A stretch of 64,000 nucleotides of DNA, taken from positions 2,851,001 to 2,915,000 of the forward strand of contig OZ004584.1 in NCBI GenBank assembly GCA_963924555.1, given 5' to 3'. Below are positions 1 through 13,557 of the stretch, in pieces. The position numbers and the translations under genes are program-made. The stretch comes from Crambe crambe. Taxonomy: Eukaryota > Porifera > Demospongiae > Poecilosclerida > Crambeidae. Position 1 is the stretch's first letter; every line of letters begins with the position of its first letter. The notes under the pieces were generated by a model that had not been told where the DNA came from, ran no database searches, and was given only the letters and a program-made list of their open reading frames with translations.

Positions 1-1521
1 GGTCCTGATGGCACTCGGTATCAAATAAATCAAACATTTCCATTAGATCACTGCAATAACTGGTACGTTCAGAGTATAAATGTTATTCAAACAATTTAAC
101 TGAATTGTTATTGTATGCAGTACATGTCTTGGTGGTGTTCTTATGTCATGTACAGAAATGAGATGTGAAGATATTTTTATGTGTCCAGTACCTTCTCCTG
201 GAAATTGTACTAATGCATGCACCGGTTATAATAACTGTAGCGGTGGACAGATATGCTGCCCTGGTGTTAATGGCTGTCTTATTGGTGGCTGTGTTACTCC
301 TAGACAACCTGCAAATGGCACTTGTTTCGGTCCTAATGGGACTCGGTATCAAGTCAATCAAACATTTCCACTGGGAGATCGATGCAACTACTGGTATCTG
401 ATAATTGACGAAGTTATTTTAGTAAAGAGAGCGGATCACGGCATCATAATACTACATGCTAGAAATAATTATAGAGACACTGACAGCTAATTTTAATACT
501 AATTTTTCCTAGCTCTGTGATATTCAAGGGCTACGTAGCTACATAGCTGCTATGTATAATACATATGTAATTGACTGAAATGTTTTTGTCTGCAGTACAT
601 GTCTTCCCTCCGGTCGAGTATCATGTACAAATATGATATGCAGAACTGTTTTTGGAGTGTGTCCAATACCTTCTCCTAGCCAAGGAAATTGTACTAATCC
701 ATGTAACACTGATAGTGACTGCGGTGGACGGATGTGCTGTCCAGGTGTAAATGGATGTCCTAGAGGTGGCTGTGTTACTCCAAGGCAATTTTCAGATGGT
801 ACTTGTTTTGGTCATACTGGCATTCGGTACCAAGTCAATGATACATTTCCAGCGGGAGATCAATGCAACAACTGGTATGTGAATGCATTATCTAAACTGT
901 TTGGTACATTATTATATCTGATTCTGGTAATTATCAATGTACGCAGTGCAGATTAAAATTTAATATTCATGCTATAGTTAACATTAATTTCGATCCCGTT
1001 GGGGATATGGCCATTCATTGTGCACATGTGCAATCCCCACACTTCCACTCTGTGCTGAGCCCAGTATCCACTAGGGGCAGGGAGACCGGGCAACCTTCCT
1101 TAGCAAGTTGACGGTCATTAAGGTTGCCTGGATGTCAGGGCTAACAGTACTATAGGGCCATTGTTTATTAGCCTTGGCGAGTGGCTCCTACATATAAACT
1201 ATCACCCCTTATCCATCTCGTAGACTAGCCAGGGGACCAGCAAACAAATTATAATGACAGCTGATCGTTATTGCTCCTCTTTCTTATACAGTACTTGTGT
1301 TGCTCCCGGAGTGATAACTTGTACAAGAGAAAGGTGCACTAACAATGACGATATCCCCTGCTCTATCCGTCATGTACCCGGGGATTGTAGAAACAATACT
1401 AATCGTTACTTCTTTGACCCCTCTACCTCTGCTTGTCTCAACTTCAGTGGAGGATGCGCAGGGGAAAACCTTGTTGAATTCAGTACTCCACTGGCTTGCT
1501 TTCAGCACTGCATGATTGAAA
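1..1521 (+). other. Pacifastin-WAP-pacifastin-Kunitz module block
   Basis: Exons 1-62, 121-393, 596-874 and 1292-1521 each carry the C-terminal half of one pacifastin-like motif, then a WAP or Kunitz domain. The first three end with the N-terminal half of the next pacifastin motif. The junction always falls inside the central Cys codon (TG|T), giving CNNC|TC-type joins. The WAP cores have eight cysteines including the CCPGVNGC stretch. The Kunitz domain in 1292-1521 has six cysteines, with Arg directly after the second. Confidence 0.8.
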
Positions 1522-4500
1522 GTGAGTGTTATACATCTCTATGGCTTCAAACCATAACTACATTTATTGTGATCAAGTCCAAGTTATCCAATTGCTTCAG
1601 GCTTAAATTCCTAGAATATTTTTTACAGGCATTTGCAGTGCACCAGTCTATCCTCCTGGTTATGATCCTTCTCGTTGTAATATAACTCTTAGAAGATGGA
1701 CTTTTAACAATGTGTCTAGAAGATGTGAAGAATTCGGTTTCTCTTTATGTGGACAGCCTACTGGATTTACTGTATTCAATGATTCACAATCATGCACTAG
1801 ACTCTGTGTTAATCATGCAGTCCCAGGTGAGGTTAATACACATTATAATGAAGTCAGTCCCAGAAAATATCCATTACCTCTCATGGTGAAATCCATCATG
1901 CTTGATATAATACATGGTAAACTCAATTTCTAGTATCCGTAAGTTTCGGCCATTGACAATGGTTCGATTTCTCTCCTGATCTAAGGGGGTGTGGTTATCA
2001 TATTTACGTGAATTAACACACATGCATCCTTTACCTACAATATTATGTATGATGCAACCTCGAAATTATTTTAGCAAAAATCTTCATAATTATAATAGCT
2101 ATTGCTAGATCCCCAAATGTTGAGTCCACATAAGTTGAGCTCCTTCACTATAATTATGGCATATCCTTTGGGCTTACTGTGTCTTCTTTTGTTATAACCC
2201 TTTCTTTCCATGCACACAGATCTACCAACTCTACCTGATCGTCCAACTCTACCTCAGTCACGTTGTCCTCCTCCACGTCAAGTAGTGAGGCAGTGTCCAA
2301 GTCTGAATCAGTGTAGTCCCAGAGAGAGAGAGGCAGATCCAAGAGCATGTCCTCAAACATGTAATCCTTTAGAGCTGAATCCTTGCCAAAATGGACAGCA
2401 ATGTTGCTTCGATGGATGCAGTAGTATCTGTACTAATTTAGAGAGCAGCAGTTTCAATGTTTCCTGTCAAAATGGTGGTAGAATGTATCAATCTGGAGAA
2501 ACATTCAGAAATGAATGCAATACATGGTAGGTTTAAGAAACCACCTTTAAAATTTATTTAGCTGTCATGCTTACTACTGTAAGTAACACAACTATTTCTT
2601 GTCATAATGCCTATAGCCCAATGTGCGTGTTCTGTAGCCTTGCATTGTGCTTTTTTACTCACCCCTTTATAAATTGCAGGCCAAGTAATAAGAACACCTG
2701 AATTTTTTCTTTCTCTTCATATGCAGTGTTTGTCTTCCTTCTGGTCGAATCATGTGCACAGAATTGAGTTGTGCTTGTTCAGTCCGTCCTGTGTTTGGAA
2801 CTTGTAGAAGTGCAGTCAGTCGATATTACTTTGATCAGTCTACTGGTCTTTGTCTCAACTTCAGTGGAGGATGTGGTGCACAAAATATGAATGAATATGC
2901 CACTCCACGTGAATGTTACGAAGATTGCAATAGAAATAGTGAGTTTATTGAAGTTATTCAGCAAGTGAGCAGAGCAAGTGAGCTGACTCTCTATAGTCAT
3001 GACTCATTGGAATTGTAATTTGACCCTACACTCCAAAATGCCCCAGTTGTGTATACATAGTGCCTGCACATGCATAATGCACATGCTCCAATTGTTTTCT
3101 ACAGCCTTTTGTAAAAATATATCTATGTCTACAGTCCAAAATGCCCCAGGCGTACATAGGTAGGTATGTGTCCCAAATTAGTAGCACTCTGTGCATGCAC
3201 ATGCCCCAATTGTAATCAAACTAGATTGTTTTCTACAGCCTTTTATCATAGAGGCGCTAGGTTTATCTAAGTGGATTGTTGGGCTTGGCTTATCTAAGTG
3301 CTTGTGGTAAGTATTTAATACAGCTTTCTAGCTTCCTGGAACAACAACTTACATGACTCTTGTCTCTGACAGCAATATCAAGCACTGGAGCCTATCAGCT
3401 GCTTACTTGCTCACTGTCAAATGCTGCACATTGCTATAGACAGCAAAATCTTCTCACTAACTAGCTCGCATGCTGTCAAAATTAATGTTGCACATTGCCC
3501 TAGTATCCAGCTCTTCAGATTCTACAAATGGACTGCTATTATAATTATTTGTCATGATAGGTATCTGCAATGCACCCATTTATCCTCCTCGTTTTGTTCC
3601 CCGTTGTAATGTAAATGTCAGGAGATGGACTTTCAACAGCACATCCGGTATTTGTCACGAAATCAGTTTCTCTCTATGTGGACAACCCTTTCGTGACTTT
3701 AATGTGTTTAGTGATGCTTTATCTTGCAAGGTAGCCTGTGTTAATCGCAGAACCTCAGGTGAGTATACAGTGAAACCCTCAAATATAATATTATCATACT
3801 GGGACCATTTTGTCCTTTGTGGAGAAGTTGTCTTTTTTAGGAGGTTATTACAATGACTCTTTTAGATTATCCTTTGTTGAGAGGTTTAGAGTGTAGGTTC
3901 CACTATGTAGTAGAACCTCTTGGAATAGCTATTTTGTCCCTTTAAAGATGAGGTAAAAATTGACACGATCACATGGCGCATTGAAAGGAGTCCTGGAGAT
4001 GAATTTCATTGTGTCCTTATTTCAGAGGGTCTGTTATTGGAAGTTCATTATATGTATGTTCAGTGTCTTGGGCATGTACGTAGAGTGAATCCCAAGCTAG
4101 CCTACAAGAGTAACCATGAATAATTATTGTGGGGGCCAGCTACGTATACTTATAATTAGGTGATGAATGGATGTCAGTTATATACTCAATCTATACCCAG
4201 TGATAGTGTCAGTCAGTATGGCTTCCTCATAATTCTCTTTCTCCATCGTAGAGTGCCCAAATGGTTTGCAGAGAGTGAACTGCTTTGTAGATCCATGCAC
4301 CAGAGCACAGTGTCCAAACTATCCTTATGCTGTATGTAAAAGTAATTTCTGTGGTGGATGCTCTCCTAATTTTTTTGACCGAAATGGAAATAATGTGACT
4401 GCTCAATGTGTGACTCGAAATACATGTGCTGATGGCTCATCTGTTGCTCACTGTTTGATGGATCCTTGCCGCACTGCCTTCTGCCCCCAATACCCAAATG

Positions 4501-7500
4501 CAATCTGTCAATCTGACTTCTGTGGAGGGTGTAATCATAGATTCATTGACCCTTTTAGTAGAAGTGATGTAACACGTCGGTGCAGTCGGGGTAAGTATAA
4601 TAGTTATTCAAAACTTAATGGTATGTTGGTTACCACTCATTCCATGATGGTGGATTGAACATGTATAGCTATGTAATCTCATTTAATCTGCATCGATCAT
4701 AATGGCAATTTAATGGGAAAGAGGAAATGCTGTCAATTGCCATATGCAACAACTAATGTGCTCAGGGGGGCTGGGGTAGCTAAGATGTTAGACTAAGAAT
4801 AGCTAGCTACTCATACTATGAAAGGTTTCAAGAATTTTCCTCTCTCTAGTTGTTCCTACCCCTATACTCCAATCAGTTTGTCCATACATCACTGAAAGCA
4901 TCCCATGCAATCGATCCTGTTCTTCAAATAATGACTGTGGACGAGATGGGGAAATTTGTTGTTCATATGGCTGTGGTACAGCCTGTATGGCTCCTGTTCT
5001 TCTTCCCTACTATAAAGTACCATCAATTTGTCCTGATAGAGGCCTGAGTGATTTCTTCAGAGAATGTCCACAAGGTGTACAATCATGCATAAACAGTTCT
5101 CAATGTGAAACTGGTGAAGTTTGTTGCCAAAGTAGATGTGGAAGGAGTTGTCAGCGAGCTTCCAGCAGTGATGTCCCATGCTTCGCAATCAGAGAGCTCC
5201 TAGAGCCAAGTTTTCCAAGTTACAGAATAGCTCCTACTGAATTATTCATACCTAGTTGTCGACCTCATGGAATGTTTGATTCACTTCAATGCAATACTAC
5301 TGGGGTCTGTTGGTGTGTGAATATTCTAACTGGTCAGCCTGTTTCTCCTGCCTACCCTCGTAGTATTACTCCACTCTGTGCAGGTTAGAAATTTTTTTTG
5401 ATACCCAGAGCCAGAGCAAGTCAGACACATAATCAAATGCTATTATCCAAGTTCCAGTCTGATGATTGTAATTATTTTTGCTATCTTTTTCTACAGAATT
5501 CTGAGGTTTTGATCATGTGATTATTAATAAACAGCTCCCTTTTCATTATTAGTGTCATCTTTTCATGTATTACAGGTTGTACATATAATGGCAGAAAGTA
5601 TCGTGTAGGAGATCGATTTCCGTCAATGGATCGCTGTAATCATTGGTACGTACATGTATATGCAATTATTAATACAATAATTAATAGTGACTAATTGAAT
5701 TTAGTGAATGCACAAGTAATGGCACAGTATTGTGTACGAATCAGACATGTGCTGATCCTTGCTCTCTTCCTCCTGACCCTGGTCCATGCCGTGCTTCCCT
5801 TCCAGCATACTACTTCAACAGTACCAATAGCTCGTGCTTAGCTTTCACCTATGGAGGATGTGGAGGAAATCCCAACAAGTTTAGAACCATAAGAGACTGC
5901 CTTCGTCTGTGTAACCGACAAGGTGAGTATTGTTGTTGGGGGAGTGAAGTGAGTACACACACAAAAAGTATAGTAACTACTGCCAGCCATGTCATGTCAT
6001 ACATCAGGGGGTACATGCATTACATAATAATGTAGACCTGTGCAAATAATTCAAAAAGTATTGCTTGGATACCAGGGTCAAAGTTCCCTTCCAGCCAGTA
6101 GTGTGAGAAGTTTTCCAGATTTTTGACAGTAGGAACTGGAAATAATGCACTAAAATTAATTTGTTTGTTTTGTTTTTTCAAGAACAACCACATACAAGTA
6201 GTAGAAAAGGCTTATTTCCAGTCACGCCCACACATACGGTTGGTGGATTTTGAACTAGAGTCAGACAGAAATTTCTTGCTTCCTGGTGCTACGAAAGCCA
6301 CAAGTTACCAATGGTAGCATAGATAGCTGATAGCTAGCTAAGTATAAGCATAATAAATACCTAAGCCTGTAAACTTTATAGCTAGCTTTAGTGGTAGCTA
6401 CACTCAAAGCTTTTCTATTTAGTTTAAGCTCTAAACTTTGTCAACATACGACTGATTTAGGATCATATATGCTTATGGCTAAAAGAGAAAAGAAAATGGT
6501 GTCCTGCTGGCCTCACTGAACTATTTGTGTTGCTGAGAACTAGAAGGTGGCATATAATTAATTTCTTTGATAGTAGTAAGTACTGAGATGGTAAGAATAA
6601 AGCTCTAGAGTGCCTGTAAGAGCAGAAACATTACATTTCACCTGCATGCTCATTTTCGCTCAGCCTCATGAGTAGAGACTCAAAACCTGAGCATTATATG
6701 AGCATAATGATAATTATAACAATTATGGGCATACCCTGCATTTTTTATTTTTTATTTTATTTATTTTTTTAGATCCCTGTCTCCAACCATTGAGGATTGG
6801 TGACTGCAATTCTAATGTGCCATCCTATTTCTTTAACACTACAAGTGGGAAGTGTGAAAAATTCAACTACTCAGGATGTGGAGGAAATACCAATCGATTT
6901 TCTACAGGAAAACAGTGTCATCGTCAGTGCAGCCCAAATAGTACGTAACTACAACTTCACTTTATATTTAGCTACACTACTTAGCTACTGGTTGGAACAG
7001 CTTATAGCTGACCAAATTTCAGTGTTAACATAATTAATCTAGAGTATTATAATTGATGAATCTAGGTCTGTTAATTACAACTAAGGGAAGTGGGAGTGCA
7101 TTATGATAATCATTATGACATAACGAGTTTAATGTCAATTCTTGGACTCAGTCCATGGGAGTGCATTATGATAATCATTATGACATAACGAGTTTAATGT
7201 CAATTCTTGGACTCAGTCCAAGTGCATAGTTCATGTATAATGTGCACATTTTTTTTCTTCCCCCCAGCTAATCCTGATATTTGCTTGGTAAGTCTGAATA
7301 CACTTTGTCATAAATTTCTTCTATCATCTAATTTTGTTCCATTAGGATATTAGGTGCCCTCCAATTTCCTGTCCCCCTAATAGTGAACTGATTGAGGATA
7401 ATCGGCACTGTTGTCCTTTCTGCACTCCTAGAGGTAGTTCAGAGTTTATAATTGCATTCAATTTCATCCCCCCAATTTATAGTTCAATGTGGACGTAATC

Positions 7501-10500
7501 AATATCGCTGTGCTAATGGACTTTGTATCTCTAATGCTCTTGTGTGTGACAGAATTGCTGATTGCCCTGATGGAGCTGATGAAAACAGATGTGATCATAA
7601 TGGTAATCACTCATATTGCATGGATTTCCAAACTTCAGGGAACATTTCACAGTTCAATTAGTTCGTGCATCTGTACATAATTATGTAGCAACCGGTTAAC
7701 TCTATTATGTATTTAAAATTTTGGCTATTTCTTCTCTTCACTGCTTGACAACTCATCAAAATACTGTATCTTGCCTTCAATAGAGCTCAAAAGTGGTAGA
7801 ATGATAAAATCTCTTTCTTATTATGCACTCTGGTTCTTGCTCTCTACATATTGCAGCGAGCGCAGCGAGCGAGCTGACTCTCAGGTCATGACTCATTGAA
7901 ATTGTAAAATATATATATATCTAGGTCTACACTCCAAAATGCCCCAGGTGTACGTACCTACATACGTGTCGTGCAATAGTAGTGCCCTGCGCGTGCATTT
8001 ATGCGCATGCTCCAATTGTAATTGCTTGATTGATTTCTATATCGCTTTGTGTGGATCTAGGGGAGATAAGCGGATTGTTCGTAGGCACTAGACATATCTA
8101 AGTGCTTTGTGGTAAGTACTTAGCTTTCTATGCATGCAGCTGCCTGCCACTTACATAACTCAACAGCAAAGCACAAATGAACTAGCTATCAGCTCAACAT
8201 TTCTACAGGCTTTTGGGCAGCAGGCACAAGGCTTATCTAAAGCTTGTAGGCACTTATCTAGGTGCTTTGAGGTAAGCATTACAGTTTTCTATGTATGCAG
8301 CTGCCTGCCACTTACATATAAACTCACATCAAAATCTTCTAAGGAGTTGAAGCACAAATGAATATCAGCATAAAAGCCTAGCTAGCTACTTGCTCGCTCG
8401 CTGCGACTCAAATGTTGTACATTGCCCTAGTATATATAACTTTTTTAAATTTGAAATGGTAGCTATTGAAAAACAAACCATTTTGTATGGGTTGTATTTT
8501 AGTGTGTTAGGAATAATTTGTGAGAAACCTGGAAAATCAGTCAAATTTAACATCATCACCACAAATAAAAATAAAACGGGTATCACCTCTACATACACTA
8601 AGCACTGTTTGTGTTTCCTTTTGTAGAATGTGAATTCAGATGTGGAGACAGGACATGTATTCCTCGCTCCCAAGTTTGCGACAGAATTGTTGACTGTCTT
8701 GATGGTGCTGACATCAGAAATTGCACTGTTAACTTCACTAGAGCCCACTACTTGACTCCTGAAAGCATTCCTTCAACTTGTCCCAGCATCTCAGACTCCT
8801 TAGGGACATGTGTTAATGAGTGTACAAGTAATAGCAATTGCACTAACGGAACCATATGCTGCAGCAATGGTTGTGGTCGTTCATGTGTCCCTGGCATTCT
8901 AACTAGATCTATCTGTCAGAGTATCGTATACCAATCCGACCAAAATCATTCAGATATATATCGTCCACAGTGTGAGGAGGATGGGACTTTTTCTGAAGTA
9001 CAGTGTGATAACTCAACTGATAACACAACTGGTTATTGCTGGTGTGTGGATGTGACTACTGGGCAGCCAGTCACTGAAGGTGTGAGGGGGAGACGACCCC
9101 AGTGTAATAGTTGCCGTAGAACTGGAGGACTAATTACTCGTGTGGGAGAGAGCTACAGTACATCTGATGGATGTAATACATGGTCAGTTCAATTTATAAA
9201 AGGTATACATGTACGTAGATGTAATGATATGCCAGGTATAAGACTGCTTGAAGTATCCATAAATAACTCTTACAGCATGTGTGCTGTAGAGTAAGGATTC
9301 AAGGTCACTAAGCCAAATGTATGGAGAATTAATCTTAAGGCAGGATGATAAGTCATGCATAATGTTAATGTTATTCTTTCCAAAGTATATGCACATATCA
9401 AGGTTTAATCTGCACCCGGAGGCTATGTGATACAGGTAAAAATTTAGCACTTTTATAACCACTCCATCATCAATTCATTCATTTAGAACCTTGTCGTGTA
9501 ATGGGCAGAAGAATACCCTCCAATAGTAGCTTCTCAGATGAATGTTCCACATGGTACGTAAGTTGCCTGCTCTACCTCCAACCATTACTCATACTAGGCC
9601 TATATAGAGTCACCAAATATGGCATTCTCTATTCAAAATGCATTATAGATCCCTAATTGTAATTCAGAATTCTTTGAGAATTATATAAAGGTAGTGAGTC
9701 CTATGTTATACCTTAATAAATAATTGGGAAAATTTCTGTTCATATTACGTTAGCTGTTAGTACATATTATGGTTCATGTAATTGTATTTGAACATTACAA
9801 TGAAAATTAAGTATTAATTTTAACAAAGAAAATTTCCAATTTACAACCAATCACATGCATGCAATAATAATTGGGTTATTTGGTGTTAAATCGAAAGGGT
9901 AGTTGTGATGCTCCCAGTGGTAGTAGCACCATCAGTGGTAGTAGCACTCTCAGTGGTAGTAGCACCATCGGTAGTAGTAGCACTCTCAGTGGTAGTAGCA
10001 CCCTCAGTGGTAGTAGCACCCTCAGTGGTAGTAGCACCCTCAGTGGTAGTAGCACTCTCAGTGGTAGTAGCACCCTCAGTGGTAGTAGCACTCTCAGTGG
10101 TAGTAGCACCATTGATAGTAGTAGCACTCTCAGTGGTAGTAGCACCATCGATGGTAGTAGCACTCTCAGTGGTAGCACTCTCAGTGGTAGTAGCACCGTC
10201 AGTGGTGGCAATGGAGGTGCTTGGGGTAGTAACTGGACTATCAGTGGCACTAGTAATGGCTTGAGTGGTAGTAGCATCTGTACTAGTAGTCATAGTAGTA
10301 TCGACGATGGTACTAGCTGCTGTGGTAGAACCAGGCGTTACTGGTGAAGTCGCTGTAATAATTATATACGTACGTATATGATAATAGTACGTACTTATAG
10401 GACTTACTCAGACTGTTACAAATAACTCGATTGCATAATATTTCCACAAGTGTAAACCTTCTTAAGAACCTCTCTCTCACAGATATTCCTGCAATAATGC

Positions 10501-13500
10501 GATTTCCAACTCGACCACTTGGCGCTCTAGGTTCTGCCTTTCTCCTCATGCTTGAAGCAATATTGGTACAAGCTGTTCGACAGCCTGCCTCATCTCGAGA
10601 ATTCACTATACTTGAGAGTATTGATGCAGCAGTGTTTGTTCTAGATGGATTTTGACGTTGATAGGGTGAAATGTTCCATCTGTATGGCCTACCCTATCCA
10701 TGTAGATCAAGATTATGAAGAAAATTCTTACAATAGAAGTATAGCTAGCTACCAATAATTTTATAACCCAACTCCAAATCCAATTTTAGCAACTGCACAT
10801 AAGGTTACTATTATTAGCGGGTACTTAATTTAGCAAATTTAGCGAGGGAGGGTCTACAAAAAATTGTTCAGCTAGCTTTCTATGCTGCTTCTTCTTCACT
10901 AGAGTCTTGTTCACTAATAGAGTCTTCTTCTTCTTCATCATTAGATGGTAACTTGAGTGCTTTTAGGATTGCTGCAGTTGCATCTGCACCAAGCAGGTAA
11001 TACTCACACCAAGCAGGTAAGGTAAGGCAGGGCAATTACGAGGGTGGAGCAATTCCATCATTTTTGATAATCTTTGTTTCTCTGACTAGGCCGACTGAGT
11101 TTTTTTTACAGTGTCAGAATTGCCCCACCCTCGTAATTGCCCCGCCTTACCTTAATACTTTATTGAGTACTGCAGTTCAGCTCAGTCGATATTCATGGTA
11201 GCCTCTGGTTACACACAAACACTGGCTAGTATGCCACTTGCTTCATGAGTTCACAAGCTCGTGATAAGAGGGTGGAGTCTGGGCACATGGCTATGTATTT
11301 GCAGCTGTATTTTAGATTTCACCATGTGCCTACTGTTAGAGTACTCTGGATCTGCTCCACTACACATGCCATCTTTTGAAAGACTAGAAGAGTTGAATAT
11401 TACCAGGTCATAGCTGATGTGTATAGCTAGTACATTTAAATGGTCCACTTGCCAAATCCTGCAAACCAGCTAAAAAATTTGTACCTGCTGATAATAAGGT
11501 ATGCACACAGCTATAATCTTTAACTACATAGTCACTGTACCTTTATGATAGAAATGATAGAAATGATGGTCATCAGTAACAGTATTCCGGTCTTCATCTT
11601 TCTGATTTTTATGCAGCCTGTAGCTTTAGTCTTCTCTTAAATCCTCTGACCTCATACGTAGGTGCACGCATCCCAACTGCCTGCAATAATAGCACACTGT
11701 TAAGAATATTTGGCATGCCAAAATTACATCCAGCCAATTATGGCAAAGAGTCCAAGAACTTTATGTACGTATGGATGGCTGGCTATAAAAAAACTAATCA
11801 CGGAATCCACTAAGCCTCGTGATTGGAGGAGGATGGCGTTCACTGGTCTATTCTAGCTACAGGTTTATTTTTTAATGGAATAACAATATAATTATCTCTC
11901 TCCCTTTCATTTTCAGTCGCTGTTTTGCTGGATCACTTAGTTGCTCTAGAAGGAACTGCAGCACTTTAGCACGAATAGCAGCACTGCGTGAAAGACGAAA
12001 TATGTATGTTAAAATACAAGTGTACGCAGTATAACTGATTATATTCTTGTACATTTCAGGACAAGAACTAGACTTCGTTATGCTGGATCATATAGTATGA
12101 TTATGGATAGACTTGATGAGTTTAAACGGTATGTACCATGAAATTATATGTCAAAGTATTACTGCATACTCAACTTGTTAAACTGTGATTAGCTATAGCC
12201 ACTCTGAATTAAATTATCATATTTTTCAGTGGAGTGATACGTTTGCTTCTAAATAAGTACAGCAATTCAATGGGACTTCAACAGGATCAAATTCAAAGTG
12301 TTGAAGTGAGTATATTGTCATAGTGACAACTGCTTTTACAGTCTGTTGCCAAATGTTGTACCCATATATGTCACAAAGGTATACACACACCTAACTATAC
12401 CTGTTAAAATAATTAGTTACATCACTACATCAATAATTACATTGATATACGTAGTTACCTTTTGAAATGTTGACAATAATTATGGCAGCTCTACATACAG
12501 TACGTATGTTAATTATTATGGAGACACTGAATACATCGGTCAATTTTATAAGCAACACCTACACCCATCCTTTGGCAGAGAGCCAAAAAAATAGGTCATT
12601 TAATTAGCTATTTGTAACTACATGTATGTATACCATTTTGTATATAGGTATCTGAAGGAAGTTTGGTTGTTGATGTGTTATTAGCTGATTCCAACACTAC
12701 TACTGGAGCAAATGTTTCTCTATTAGTGGGACAAGTGCAGCAAGATGTATGCATTTATATACATACTGTAATATTCTACCAACTATAATTCGATAATTAT
12801 ATCCTATCCAACCAAAGCCAACCCCCATGCTTGTGTACAACTACATCGTAGCTGTAGCTAATAATAATATTATTATGAGGACACTGAGAAACTCTTGTCC
12901 CAGACACTGGATCATCCCTGTTCCCATCAACGATTCTGGAGTTAAAGTATTTGCATGATAAATATTGATAACCTTTCTGGAGGCATAATTATAGACTAGT
13001 TCAATTTTCGTTTTTTTCCTTCTAAGTAGCAAATAATAATTATTATGTTACCATTTAAAAATTTTTATATACACTCCAAAATGTCTCAGACATTTTGAAT
13101 ATGGTACCAGTGAAACCCTATATGATTATTGTGTAAGCTTGTTTGTTTGAATGTACACATGCAGTATGAGAAAGGCCTGCTCATTGTCCGTCATAATAAC
13201 CAAGTGCTTGAACCAACCGGCCAGTTTCAAATTGAAGCTTTTGTTGATCCATCTTCTACCGCCACTACTGGCAGTGCCTCTGGTATGCTATTAAGTTGGC
13301 ACATCGGAATTATTATTGCAGTTCCTACTGTGGTACTGATTGTATCAAGCATCATTGTTATAGCTGTGAGTTTAATGCTGCAAGACTTTTAATTATGCAG
13401 TTAACTCCCAAGACTCTAAAAGAGGATAAACCTCTCATACAAAATAACCTCCAAAACTCTCTAGCTACAAAGGAGGTCGTATTATTCAGAGTTTCACTGT

Positions 13501-13526
13501 AGCTAGCTGCATGTGGCTTTTTCCGA

Positions 13527-13557
<31 letters not shown>

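Noticed and set aside
9871..10347. + strand Ser-Gly-Thr repeat ORF as an exon of the inhibitor gene
   Set aside because: Exons 9487-9553 and 11917-12003 join in phase to complete a pacifastin motif (CSTC|RCFAG), leaving this repeat in the intron.
11872..12054. - strand ORF over 11872-12054
   Set aside because: The + strand reading of the same bases completes the inhibitor's last pacifastin motif with good splice sites.
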